The notes: generated by a model from the letters alone, not told the origin. A stretch of 64,000 nt of DNA from Mytilus edulis (GCF_963676685.1 NC_092344.1:43592589-43656588), one strand, 5' to 3'. Numbered from the stretch's first letter, positions 34,085 to 46,079 are shown. Numbers and translations: made by a program.

Positions 34085-36055
34085 TTCTGTAAACTGATAA
34101 CATTGACACATGATAATCTATTGTCATTTGTGTAAACGCATTATTTTCAGTTCTTACATTCAAGAAGTTCGTCAATAAAACAATTTGGTTTACATTCAAA
34201 TTCCCGTGAAAAAAGTTTTTCTTTTACACCTCCGAACAGTTTTGTATTTCAGACTTCAAATAGTTATATCTCTGTCAATTTTTAGCACCCCTTGGTCCGG
34301 CAACTTTAAACCCTAAAAACAAATACTACCCCCCCCCCCCCCCCCAATGTCCCAAAAGCAAATACAGCCCAAATACATATATAATTTAAAACTAGATTAT
34401 AGAAACCAATAACAACAACAAAAAAATGTGCCATACATATGCCATATTCCGAACTCACGCACTTGGCAAGTCTTCCCAGATCCAAATGACTATGCATATA
34501 GGACAAAATCTAAATAAAACTTGTGTGTAATCTCGGACTTCATTTAATGTCTAAATACAGTCAATCGCATTTTTATTTAAGTTTGTAGTTTTAAAATTTT
34601 GAATTTAACATTTTATCACCAACGCCTCGCAATAAGCTTAAAAAATCTGTCACAAATAGCTGAAGTTCGTCTTTTTTATTTGCAGAGATTTAACATATAG
34701 ATTGTAACAGTTCTTTTAACCAAATGAATGTTCCCAATCAGAATGAACACGACTTGATGACTGTATACTGATATAATGAACAGCGGTAGAACATTCCGTG
34801 TCTTTCGATATTTCTTGTCTGTCATATATATAGCACCCCCCCCCCCCTTCCAAAAAAAAAGAAGGAAAAATGAAAAATAGGGGAGGGAAGACGAGATAGG
34901 TATGCTTAAGGATCCTATTTATATTTACTCTCTAGACATTAAGCAACAACAAAAAAAATAACAGTTGATATTTTATCATTGAAATATTAAAAAAATAACG
35001 CTGTCTTTGGTTATGATAATGGAAATTAGCCATTGCTATCTCATTAGTTACTAAAATAGAAACAATGGTATAAGTTGATTCATACAAGTGGTATTCAGAT
35101 ACTGTTTCGCTGAACCGCATATCATACTTTCTTGTCACCAAAAGGGAATCTCGACAATATTTTGTATGAACGCCAAGAGATAACGTAGATGACATTTTTC
35201 CGTTACATAATCAGGAATTTAAGCTTAAAAGAAAATTTGACTTTTTTTTCCTTTATTTTATACAGATTTTACATGCACATCAAAATTGATGGAAAGTTTA
35301 TTTTCATATCAGAGATATTCGTATAAGATAAATCTATTGTCTATTGACCATTGAAATTTATTATTCGGGATATGAGATAACAAAGAATACAGTAAAGATA
35401 GAAACTAAATATAATGTTACAATTTAGATAATTATAATAGACCCAATAAAATTGTCAAGATTACGTAACTACAGTTTTTAACGGATACATATTTACCTTG
35501 TTGTTTTCTATATTTCTTTTCTTCGAATCAGTAATACAACAGACAGCTGTTACTTTAATTTCGAAGAAGTTGCATGTTTGGTAGTGTGGCACAATTAAAA
35601 TGAAATTGAAGTTATCTCTACAGGAAGTCGATAAAGAATCATTTATCGTTCTATTGTTGTTGTTATTTTTGTCTTTTAAAATCTATAAATTTATAATCGG
35701 TACAAAATAATTTAAAAAAATCAAAATAATCATTTATTTTCCCCTCTCTTCTACGAGATTGACATTTATTCTTCCGTACAATATGTATAAATTAAAATAA
35801 CAAAAATACTGAACACAAAAAACAATCCAAAAAAGAAAGCTAGCTAAATTTCTCGATTGTATGACGATCGTATAAAATACCATTAATTGCTCTCTTATAA
35901 CAATAAGCAGCTGCTCTGCTTGATCTTGGTATATTAAAGTCGTTCAGTGAAAATGTGTCATGAATTGTATCTAAACAAGTCTATGTACAGTTATATAGTG
36001 TCATGAGCTTAGGACATTTCTAATCAAAATATTTACCAATGTCGTATGATGGTAT
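34085..36055. other. Upstream of WSC gene 2; no other gene recognised
   Basis: It contains C-runs at 34329-34346 and 34838-34848 and AT-rich sequence. The promoter and any 5'UTR exon of WSC gene 2 would lie here, but I could not identify them. Confidence 0.4.
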
Positions 36056-36060
36056 TTATA

Positions 36061-37683
36061 CACCTCGCCAAAAGTTAAGCACCTTTTTACACCTTAATGT
36101 TTTTCCTTCTTTATTTTGTTAAAAAAAATTAATTTGATACTGCTTTGTTTCCATATATTTTGTTAATCTATTGTTAATCGACAGGTAAAAATTCAGGAAT
36201 AGACTTTATTCCTAAGTATCTTAAAAAAACAGGTTTTCGAAAGCTACATACAAGTTTTTCCCTTGCAAGTTTCGTGCAATTAAATGTAAGCTGTTTCACG
36301 TGCTGTTTTGTCAGTATTTACGATAAATATTCTGTTTTGGAAGATGCCAAGGCATAAGTTAACAAGTGCACAAAAATGGCAAGTCATTGGTATGCGCAGA
36401 ATAGCTGTCCACTCTGGTGTATCATACAGTGTAATTTCGAGATTATTAAAGCGCCATAAAGAGAGTGGGACCGTTGATGAGCGCGAATGTTCTGGTAGGC
36501 CACGTAAAATATCTGCAAAAGATGACAGGACTCTTTCACAGTCAGCTCGTCGACATCCATTCACTACAGCTCGCCGCTTACGCGAGAACCGTGGGAAATT
36601 CATGGATGCGTGAGTCTACGAACTGTTAACCGCAAACTAAATTGTGCCAATTTACGTCCCCGTAGGCCAGTCAAAAGACCATTGCTGACTATCAGGCATC
36701 GTCAAGCTCGACGTCAGTGGTCACGTGATAACCGCAATTGGACTTTGAGACAGTGGCGTCGAGTCCATTGGGCTGACGAGAGCAGATTCCTCCTACATCA
36801 TATTGATGAACGCATGCGCGTACGGCGCCCTCGGAATACAGTATACAGGGAACATCACATCCTTGGAACTACAGCATTTGGTGGTTGGGGTTTGACAGTT
36901 TTGGGATGCTTTTCATTTGACTGCAAAATGGACCGATATGTTCCTGATTGGACTATGACGAGTAAAAAATATCGTGATAACAGCATCCGGGATATCGTTG
37001 TGCTACATTTTGACACTCATAATCTAGCAACTAGACCAATATTCATGGACAATAATGCTAGACCACACAGAACACGCATTGCTGCAGATTATTTACGTCA
37101 GGAGACAATTGACACTATTCCTTGGCCAGCCATGTTACCGGATATAAATCCCATTGAGCATGTCTTGGATGATATTGGTCGACAATAGGGTTCCAGCTTG
37201 TCATAATTGACAAGAATTACGACAGCCTTAATTGAATAATGGCACAGAATCACTGCCCGAACATTACGACGCTTATTTCAAAGCATGAGACGACGTGTGG
37301 ATGAACTTTTTCGGAAGAGTGGATGATACACTCGCTACTGACTATAAATATACTCTAATGTATTAACAAATTGTCAACCACGTGTTTTTAATAGAATTTT
37401 GTGTATATTGTAGAGCAAATTTGTCACAAAAAATCAGTATAAGTTGAAACTTTATCTTATGTTCGGGGTTTTTTTGGGCCATTTTACAACCATTTGCCCA
37501 AAATGAAATATTCAAACAAATAATCATGAAAACCGTCCAAAATTTGCACTTTTCAATTAACATAATGTTTGTTATCTTATTAAAATTCAAATTTTGTAAT
37601 TGTATCGATATTTCGATTAGTTATAAGATCTGTAAAAAACGATTCTAAAAATAATCAGGTGTTGCTTAACTTATGGCGAGGTG
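36061..37683 (+). mobile_element. Tc1-type DNA transposon, 1623 bp, with TIRs and TA target duplication
   Basis: The left end CACCTCGCCAAAAGTTAAGC and the right end, read inverted as CACCTCGCCATAAGTTAAGC, differ at one position. Each is flanked by TA (36059-36060 and 37684-37685). The interior carries a broken transposase (36344-37330). Size and structure fit Tc1/mariner. Confidence 0.9.
36344..37330 (+). pseudogene. Tc1-family transposase, frameshifted
   Basis: The ATG at 36344 opens MPRHKLTSAQKWQVIGM, followed by a paired helix-turn-helix region (SGVSYSVISRLLKRHK, GRPRKIS). A one-base shift near 36600-36612 moves the frame; the second part (36610-37188) gives LRPRRPVKRPLLT, HWADESRFLLH, FMDNNARPHR and PDINPIEHVLDDIGRQ. 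These hold the catalytic Asp, Asp and Glu of the DDE fold. A stop at 37186 and further stops remove the last ~60 residues, although MRRRVDELF is still readable near 37290. The element cannot make an intact enzyme. Confidence 0.85.
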
Positions 37684-37689
37684 TATAAT

Positions 37690-38900
37690 TGTGAAAACGC
37701 ATTCAAAAGGACTCAAATCCGTATCTTACATCAACTGAAATAAAACTACATAACATGCCTTAAACGAATTTTAGACAGAGTATTTTTAACTAAGTCAGAA
37801 GCAAATAAATTTCAGTTTTACTGTTTGCCAATGATATAAAGGAACTTTAAGCAACATTATACTATAGGGAAGCTTAGATAGTTAATCTTCAGAAAAATGA
37901 ATATACCAAGCCGGGAGCATTACATTTATTTTCCTTCGGTTTGTTGATTAATTTTATCTTACGTTTTTATTTTTCAGGTTTTATGGGATTCTTACTTTTT
38001 CAAATTACCTGGTATCTCAGCAATTTTGATTTGTTGATATTTCTTAATTGTTACCTATTTGTAGTGAACTATTTATCAATTCATATATACATGTATAACA
38101 CAACGTCACTCACGATATTTCTTCTTTTGGATTTTTTTGCAGTACATGTATATCAAAAAATTGAATGGTTTAAAAAAAAAAACTACTTATTACACCCGGA
38201 GAAACCAACTTATTTAGACATGAAATGCACTTAGAGTAAGGTTGAAATAGGTAATGGAACATGGTATTAATGCCCCATGTACCAAAAACATTTTCAATAC
38301 ATAATGTAAAATGTGTTCCATTACCCATAGCAACTTCATTAATATAACGGTTCTTTGATAGGTCAGATATATATAAGGAAAGTATAACCAAGTTGGCTTT
38401 AACGGACCTCTCAATTGTGATATGAAGAGTTTAATATAATCCAGTTAACCAAACTATGTACATATTAGCTAAAGTCACTAGTGGTGACTACTATATACCA
38501 GAGGAGGATAAACATCTATTTTTATAGGAATCGTAATCGAGCCGAGTTTCATACTTTTTTACTTGCCCCGAAATATTAACAACATAAAGATATGATAGCA
38601 CAAACATACGTAAGCGTTAAAAGGAAGAATTGTAAAGCATAAGATACTGAACTAAACAATAAGTGTCAATAAGACAACTCTCCATCCAAGTCACAATTTG
38701 TAAAAGTAAAACATTATAGATCAAAGTACGGTCTTTAACACTGAGCATCGGCTCTCCAAGCAGCAAGCTATAAAGGGCCCCAAAATGACTAGTGTTTTAA
38801 TATTTTCTTTGCTATTAGGAGACTTTGGTGTTGATGACAGATCTTCGATTGTTTCTGTAAAATCTGTTAATAATGTTTAGATTCTAGACCATTTAGAGCT
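37690..38900. other. Intergenic between WSC genes; minor repeats only
   Basis: A short inverted repeat GGTAATGGAACA / TGTTCCATTACC lies at 38250-38261 and 38313-38324. A variant family A fragment (ACAACTCTCCATCCAAGTCA) lies at 38652-38790. No gene is seen. Confidence 0.45.
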
Positions 38901-38901
38901 G

Positions 38902-40002
38902 ACATATATATGTAGTACTCTAAAGTGCGATGGGGACGCTAAAGTACGGTGGTCACGCTAAAGTGCGATGGTCTACGCTAAAGTACGTGGTTCCATACGC
39001 TAAAGTGCGATGGTCCGGGAAAATATAAACGTAAAAACGTATATAGTTCGATAATGACGTTAACAGTTGTTTATACAAATTAAAAATAAACATACCGAAA
39101 AATATATTAGGAATATTTGATTAACAATTTTTTACACCATATGTCCATGACTTACGAGTAATTGATTGAATTTAACAGTTTTTTGTCGGCTGAATCACAA
39201 TGTTTTACTATATAAATACAAAACAGTATACGCATACTTATCCTGCTTCTATTTGAAGCGAACGGATACATTCGAATTATTGTTTATGTGGCAGTTTACT
39301 TTAGTGATCCCCGTTAAAATGCTGTCGATTTTAATGAAAAGTAACGTCGGAAAAATAGAGATACATGTTTTCATGCGTTAACTATAAATTGTCTGCTAAA
39401 ACATAAGTTCGTATTGTATATTGTAGGAAAATACGGAAAAGGAGAAAGCTCGGCGAACATTGCATTTCTCTCGCATCTAGATTTAAGCTTATGCAAATGA
39501 ATGTTGCATTTTCCGACAATGAAAGAATTAAGGATTTTTAATTTTCAATGACAAATGTAAGGGAGGTTGTAACATTAGTGTGAACGGCAATCTACACCAA
39601 TTATCCAAATATTCAATACGCCCCGAATTGTTAAAAATTTATTTTACATGAAATATAGTATTAGCAAAACATAAATAACCTTTATAGCAATTATTACTTG
39701 GTCGGACTTGTTAATTTAGAAACAATTACTTGCCTACCGGTAAATTGTAAAGCCTTTCACATATGTTATATCTTAGCATAATAGCTTTTGCAAAAAGACT
39801 TTTTAAACCTCTATGTTTTAATACTTCAAATCTTACCCTTTGGACCATCACACTTTAGCGTGATACACCATCGCACTTTAGCGAACAAACAACCAACGCA
39901 CTTTAGCGTGAGACACCATCGTACTTTAGCTTAGACCATCGCACTTTAGCGTGATCATCGCACTTTAGAGTACCATCGCACTTTAGAGTCCTACATATAT
40001 AT
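38902..40002. mobile_element. ~1.1-kb element with arms of CTAAAGTGCGATGG repeats
   Basis: The left arm (38915-39018) has five and the right arm (39840-39990) seven copies of a ~20-bp unit around CTAAAGTGCGATGG, in inverted orientation. The outermost words match (GTAGTACTCTAAAG against TAGGACTCTAAAG inverted). ACATATATAT flanks both sides in direct orientation and may be the target duplication, but it is low-complexity. The interior has no recognisable gene. It lies just downstream of WSC gene 1. Confidence 0.65.
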
Positions 40003-40018
40003 ATTCTTACATGTACAT

Positions 40019-40325
40019 TAATATTTTTATAAATTTCCTGTTTACAAAACATTGAATTTTACGAAAAACTAATATTTTTATAAATTTCCTGTTTACAAAA
40101 CATTGAATTTTACGAAAAACTAAGGATTTTCTTATCCCAGGCATAGATTACCTTAGCCGTATTTGGCACAACTTTTTGGAATTTTGGATCGTCAATGCTC
40201 TTCAACTTTGTACTTGTTTGGCTTTATAAATATTTTGATATGAGCGTCACTGATGAGTCTTATGTAGACGAAACGCGCGTCTGGCGTACTAAATTATAAT
40301 CCCGGTACCTTTGATAACTATTATT
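40019..40325 (-). repeat. Family B repeat preceded by a 54-bp tandem duplication
   Basis: ATTTTTATAAATTTCCTGTT...ACGAAAAACTAA occurs twice (40019-40072 and 40071-40124). It is followed by the family B blocks CAACTTTGTACTTGTTTGGC, GACGAAACGCGCGTCTGGCG and CCCGGTACCTTTGATAACTA. Confidence 0.75.
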
Positions 40326-40527
40326 ACACGACAAAAACTTCCAAAGCAGCATTAAAGAATTGATATTCATATTTCAATGCAGACTAACTCCTTGATTTTA
40401 GATATGATATATTTTGATTCTATATTTAAATAACATGATTATAAAATAAAGTTCTATGATTTAGATATCTCAATTACGACGATGCAGTTTATCTGTAATA
40501 TGCTGTCTGTGTTTCTTTCCAACGAAA

Positions 40528-40532
40528 TCAAA
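40528..40532 (-). CDS. WSC gene 1, exon 4 (two bases of Val plus TGA), then 3'UTR
   Basis: Acceptor TTTTTACAG is followed by TT and TGA. The start of the 3'UTR is similar to the one in gene 2 (shared stretches ending in TGCATCGTCGT or close to it). No AATAAA is seen before the repeat that ends near 40325. Confidence 0.65.
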
Positions 40533-43500
40533 CTGTAAAAAGAAATAAAAAAATTATAACCATCTTAATTATAGTATCTATCAAAGACTATTTTACTTAT
40601 CTAACTTGAGGAAAGCTTATCCGTGTATTCATTCATCAATATGAAAAACTATCTTTAATTGCATTCGATTCATTACCCTCACACCTTTCTATTTTCCTGT
40701 TGTTTTTGTTCTTAAACACAAACCTCTTATTCAAACCACTGTTGTCTGAAAAAAGAGCTTTCCCGTTTCAATTTTTCTTAGAGTTCAAAATTTTTGTTAT
40801 TTTACTTTTGTTTGAAGTTCCGAAAGTTTTGCGTCCACATTTTATGTAGAACGTCATTTGGGTAAACATATTCTGGTCATAGAATTTAGAACAGTCTATA
40901 TATTCTAGTACTTTTGGTTGTCGAAAATTTTGGATACCTAAAAAACGTCCATAGCAACATGTTAAGGTGTTAAATTAGATGCAATAGTAGTAAATACCGA
41001 TGTTCAAACTCGAAATTCCATTTCTAATTTATAATCAAAATAACAAAACATGAGGGAATCACATGAGTCGCGACTCTAGTTTCGCATGCATCACAAATCA
41101 TGCCAATCCAAACTATGTAATTACAACATGATACGGCGTAAAAAAAAAAAAAAACCATCTTGTTTTGTAAGATCTCTCAATTAGTTCACAGTATTATTCT
41201 GAACTTAAGACAATCTATAGATAAGAATATTGTATAGACATGTTTGTTGAAACCTAGTTGTCTTTGGATTTTATTGTATTTTTCGTGTTGTTGTTTCTGT
41301 TTAGGAATTTGTTTTTGGAAAAATAGAATACAAGTGAAAAAATATTTCTAGGGTAGGTTCAGTAATTTTGTCCTGTAACTATCATTCACGTTCAGCATGC
41401 GTTCGTATACAACATATTCTGACGTAGCTGCGTTTTTATACAACCCTCATTGAAGTCACAGTTGACAAATTTTATCTTTAGTCAGCCATTTCCGATAAGT
41501 TAAAGCATATTATATCAACTTTGTTCGCAACTTAACGTGTCTATCTAATTTCACGTACCTTCATATATGGCATTTCTCCACACACCGCCACACATCCTAT
41601 TTGGTTCCCCTGCACAAGGATAGTTGCATTGTAATTCCGATGCTTGGGGAAATGCATGGCTGTAATACCTGTTCCCACACAGGCACCAATGACTGGCCTG
41701 AATCATATAGATTTACTCTTTTAAAAACTTAACTAAATAAAAATCTAGACTTGAATTGAGTATTTGGCAAATGTTTTAGGAATTTGGGTCCTCAATACTC
41801 TTCAACTTCATACTTTATTTAGCCTTTTTATCTATTTGGATTCGAACGTCACTGACGAGTCTTTTGTAGACGAAATCCGCGTCTGGCGTAAATACATGAT
41901 GAGTTTATTTGGCATATTTAGGGGTCAGATAATTAACATGTAACGATGATTTATATATTAGGTGATTACTCATTGGTTATACAAGTGACATGTACAACAA
42001 ATATAATTTTAAATTTATGGAATAATTTTCAATAGAAAAACGAAAGAATTAAAAGTTCTAAATTCGTATGCCGAAATAGCAGAAAATTCCATTAATTGCA
42101 ATACTCATAGAAGAAGACCGTATATCAATACTGAACGAATAACAATGAGATGGGGAACAACGATCAAGAGTTGTTGACGTATTTCTAAACTATGTTGAAG
42201 TCCTTCCTTTAATCACAAAGTGATTAAAAATTAATCTAGAGTTGTCTCTCTTTATCTGTTGTTTATTGTAATTCACAAATACCAAAATTAAAATGATACA
42301 GACTTTCTGACTGTATATTATATTCATTTGTGTAGAGGTTCCATCCTCTGTTTTTCATTTATAACTTTTACAACTAATACAAAAGCAATCCTTTGAATTA
42401 AACATACATTTTATTACACCAACTTGTATTTACATTTTCATGACTAGAATATACATTTTTACTTTGTGGCATTACTTTGGCTACAGAGTATTCTATAATA
42501 CTAGTATTTTGTTGAGGCGCAAGGGTGACTACCGATTACCTATACACAATGGTTATCAGCTGACCTATGTTGAAATAGTGTCATAAAACCCCTAGTAGTT
42601 AAACACGGTTACACCACCACCTTCCATGGGTAGTGACCGGGGAAAATACTCGTATTACCAATGCTCCAGTTATTAGTGCCCCACCTGTTGGCAGGTGTAG
42701 GCTTCCCCTCTATAAGATGAGGTGGAGGAGATCCAATGCGAGCGCCTTTTATGGCCATGCCAAATATGGCATTGAGCTATAGGCTGAAACACCCACGTAC
42801 CTACACGAATATTTGATTGAATTAAACCAGATTATTGAAAATATATAATTTTTATAATCTCAAATATCAAGAAAAATCAAAAACACAGAATTTATATTCA
42901 ACAACAATAAGAAGTAAAAGAATGATATTGTAACGATAACCGAGCGGTCAAGCTTTGGTGTTAACTATGAATATAAGAACCCTTAGTGTGTTGCTATAAG
43001 AATGGAATATATGAACTAAAGTTATAACTGGCGACTCTTCTTTGGTAACGTGGTTCTCTAATATCGTGGTATTCGGGTAGATCTACAATTGGTTCTGTAT
43101 AGGTTTTGTGGTACGTTGTGGTATTCTGATAGATCTTAGTTTGGTTCCGTTTAGGTTTTTGTAAGAATAACAGACTCGTCGAATAAAAATCAACTTGTAT
43201 TTACGTACAATAAATATCAGCAATTCGTACATAATAAATAACTTAAGTAACAGTATTCTAGTTTAACAAATAAATACCTTACTTTATTAGAATATCGTAA
43301 AGAAAATGGATAGCGGAACTATAATACATAAATACCTAGAAAGTTTACGAACAAGACAGTTTGGTAATCGGCAAATGGTAACGGAAATTCAATGTCAAAA
43401 GATAACGTTTCTCTCGAGAAGTTATTCTCTAAATACAACTTGTTATGGAACTAACAAGCCAACATTCTACGGAAAAAGTCTGGTTATTACTTAATCGCTT

Positions 43501-45992
43501 GGAATTAGCGTGTGTCACTTGCCCAGGGTAAAGTCGTACTGAAGTCTTATCCTTTCTCACCACTGTATTTATACTTTGGTAAAATATTACCTAAATGGTT
43601 TACCATTTACCAGTGGTGAAAAATACCTAAACTACCAAAACCGGAATTGGTAATTACCAAAATAATGTTCGGAACGATTGGTAAACGTTTATGTACTTCA
43701 TTTGACATGAACAATCGAGGGGAGTTCCGAATATAAATTCAAAACATGGACGTTAAGAATAATAAAAAGTTAACAATGTTTACACAAAGTTGTACAAGAA
43801 ATATAAAATAAAACAGTCAATAAACGGTAAGGTTTTTACAACATCATCACACAATTTTAGGGAAAACAAGTTCCATTTCAAAGAACCCCCATTTTGTTAC
43901 AATATAATCAGGGGGCAAATTGCAGTATAGATGAACTTTGATATAGAGTAAGAAATATGGTATTTGAACTATTTGATCTGAACTCGTGTTAAATATACCA
44001 ATTTATTTATGCTCAGAATTTCCAACTCTCTTAAAACACTTTATTCAACAAACATTTTAGATTGAAAATGTGAACAAAAACTACTGTTCAATGTGCTCAT
44101 TTTAGACAAGATAGACAAGCCCTTATTGCTATTTTACCTGTAATCCCAGATATTTGTACCCTCTACAGTGAAGTCTGCATTTCTCTAATGTATTCAGATG
44201 TAGAACTTGTATCCTGTGCTTTAACATACGGTTTGGGTCATCAACAAAACATCCAACATAGCCTAGTAGGAAAAAATATGGTGTTGTTTAAAAATGTATA
44301 CAAAACAAGCGCATTCAGCCATTGATTTAATTTTGTTTTCTCGTTTTTTTCTTGTTTTTTCTTGTTTTTTCTCTTGCGTTCAAAGAATCATTATAAAACA
44401 GATGAGATTGGATTTTTTGTTGTCTGTCAAACACGAACTCCAGAAGAATTGAATGTTATTTATCTTAAGTTCCTATGCAGCAACATTTTTCATATTTATT
44501 TCTTACGGCAATCAGTGCCTGCTTAGTTCAATTCCGTGTCAAGATAAAGTACGATAATGAATTGTCATATATTGCGAAGTTGCAATGATTATTATTATCT
44601 AATAATTCTTTCGTACATATTACGTGACTCTGCTCTGTACTTATTCATCCCTTGATTATGCCAGTGTGCCATGGTTATGTCTGTGCATACATCTGTTTGT
44701 TTTATAGTGATTAAGATAATATTGACTGCTATATCCCTATTTTTGACATTTTTACTTATTATGTCTTTTTGTTTTGTTCATATATCATTGTCTATATAAT
44801 GGAATTTAATGCTACTGTCATACAAGTGAGAGGTTTAGCTAGCTATAAAACCAGGATTAATCCACCATTTACTACATACAAAAAGCCTGAACCAAATCAG
44901 GAATATGACAGTTGTTATCCATTCGTTTGATTTGTTTGATCTTATGATTTGCTTTTGAAAACGAACTTTCCGTTTTGAATTTTTCTCGAAGTTCAGTAGT
45001 ATTGCGATTGTACTTTTTGGATGATAATTAGATAAGCTTACCAAAAAATATATTCCTGCACCAGGAAAATTCATTGACACAAATATACAATTTACGTGTG
45101 ATATAGGTTACGATCGGGTAGAGTGTGTACAATTCATACGTGTATAAACTGTCCAAGTCAATCACAAACATATCATGAAAGTCATTCAGACTTTGATTTG
45201 TTTGTGTGAAATAATAAGTTATTACACCAATGAATTCCCTTAGAAAGGCGTATAATCCTATAATAAACATTTTGTTTCCATCAAATTTGAAAGGAAAATT
45301 AGTAAATAAAACATTCAGTAAATATTTATGAATATGCTTATTTATATAATGTGTATGAATACAGTAAATAAATATTTCCATATCCCGCCGTTTCACAAAA
45401 AAATCGAGCATGTAAGAAACTAGGAGGAAACTTCTTAGTAAGACAGTGTAGTGAGGGACGTATACGAAGAAAATACAACGGAAAGATGTTTTATCCATTC
45501 GTTTGATGTACTTGAGCTTTTGATTTTCCAATTTGATTAGGGACTTTCCGTTTTGAATGTTCCTGAAGTTATTTTTCTGATTTTACGTTTTATTACTAGT
45601 AACATATACTGTTTATTTTAAATATTACTCTATGTTGACTGTTGTGTATTTTTATTTGACATTTTTACCTTTTATGTCTGTTTGTTTTGTGGCACACATT
45701 GTTGTCAGTGGAATTGAATTTATGCGACTGGCATTCGAGTGAGAGGTTTAGCAAGGTATGTAACCAGGTTTAATCCATTATCGTCTACATATGAAAATAC
45801 ATGTACCAATTTTGATTTTGTTTTATATTATTCTTAGAACAATTTATGAAATCAATTTTTTCAAATATTTCTCATGATGCAGCTGTGAAGTATATGTTGA
45901 ACGTTTTTACCTCTATAGAGTCCAATATTCCTGTATGGGTTTGAGTAAACAGCACTGACCAAACAAAGGACAAAAATCATCAAATTCTTCAT
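40528..45992 (-). CDS. WSC-domain secreted protein, gene 1 (four coding exons)
   Basis: The coding exons on the minus strand are 45992-45911, 44262-44138, 41697-41559 and 40532-40528 (82+125+139+5 = 351 nt, 116 residues). Every junction is GT-AG. Exon 1 encodes a hydrophobic signal peptide (MKNLMIFVLCLVSAVYS) and NPYRNIG. Exons 2 and 3 together encode one WSC domain: YVGCFVDD, LEKCRLHCRGY, WCLCGNRYY, ASELQCNYPCAGE and MCGGVWRNAIYE, with all eight cysteines expected of the family. WSC domains are cysteine-rich putative carbohydrate-binding modules of secreted or cell-surface proteins. The predicted product is a roughly 99-residue secreted single-domain protein. The last codon (Val) is split, and TGA follows immediately. 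No other domain is seen. A paralogue lies downstream in the same orientation (13731-34080). Expression is not testable here. Confidence 0.85.
40560..41550. other. Intron 3 of WSC gene 1
   Basis: It contains TTGCATTCGATTCATTACCC (40658-40677), matching intron 3 of gene 2 at 13856. No further exon is seen. Confidence 0.4.
41559..41697 (-). CDS. WSC gene 1, exon 3 (second half of WSC domain)
   Basis: Acceptor TATGATTCAG, then 46 codons plus one base, then donor GTACGTG. It encodes WCLCGN, ASELQCNYPCAGE and MCGGVWRN, which are cysteines 4-8. It is 139 nt, as in gene 2. Confidence 0.85.
41755..41900 (-). repeat. Family B fragment
   Basis: GTCCTCAATACTCTTCAACT and GACGAAATCCGCGTCTGGCG, in the same orientation as the copy at 40126-40325. 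It lies in intron 2 of WSC gene 1. Confidence 0.65.
42500..42830. other. GC-richer unclassified segment
   Basis: The base composition differs from its surroundings. It contains CCACCTGTTGGCAGGTGTAGG (partly self-complementary), GGTAGTGACCGGGGAAAATA and GGCCATGCCAAATATGGC. No reading frame, tRNA boxes or splice sites are convincing. It could be a SINE-like repeat. Confidence 0.3.
42929..43901. mobile_element. Solo LTR of an LTR retrotransposon (973 bp)
   Basis: It starts TGTAACGATAACCGAGCGG and ends CCATTTTGTTACA (TG...CA with inverted TGTAAC/GTTACA ends). Direct ATAT flanks both sides (42925-42928, 43902-43905), as expected for a 4-bp target duplication. No gag/pol is nearby. Size and ends suit a Gypsy-type element. 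It lies in intron 2 of WSC gene 1. Confidence 0.65.
44138..44262 (-). CDS. WSC gene 1, exon 2 (first half of WSC domain)
   Basis: Acceptor TTTCCTACTAG, then two bases completing a Gly codon and 41 codons from YVGCFVDD to YKYLGLQ, then donor GTAAAA. It carries cysteines 1-3 of the domain. It is 125 nt, the same length as its counterpart at 30939-31063. Confidence 0.85.
44320..45900. other. Intron 1 of WSC gene 1 with family H and C fragments
   Basis: Positions 44800-45020, 45480-45590 and 45700-45800 hold pieces such as GACTTTCCGTTTTGAATGTT, GTGAGAGGTTTAGC and ACCAGGTTTAATCCA. 45030-45480 separates two family H pieces. No exon was identified. Confidence 0.45.
45911..45992 (-). CDS. WSC gene 1, exon 1 (start codon and signal peptide)
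   Basis: The ATG on the minus strand is at 45992. The exon has 27 codons plus one base and ends at a GTAAAA donor (phase 1). TTACAG just upstream of the ATG (minus strand, about 45999-46004) resembles an acceptor and is conserved in gene 2, so a separate 5'UTR exon is plausible. Confidence 0.8.
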
Positions 45993-46079
45993 AGTTACCT
46001 GTAAGCTGATATCAATAAATTGAAATACATTTTTGCAGTAACAATAAGGCTCAAAAGGTAAAATTGTTATAATAGTTAT

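Noticed and set aside
43306..43494. 62-residue frame inside the solo LTR
   Set aside because: LTRs are normally non-coding and the translation shows no recognisable motif.
45028..45531. 167-codon minus-strand frame in intron 1 of WSC gene 1
   Set aside because: The N-terminal part is family H repeat sequence, the rest has AT-driven composition (F, I, Y rich) with no domain or signal, and splice support is absent.
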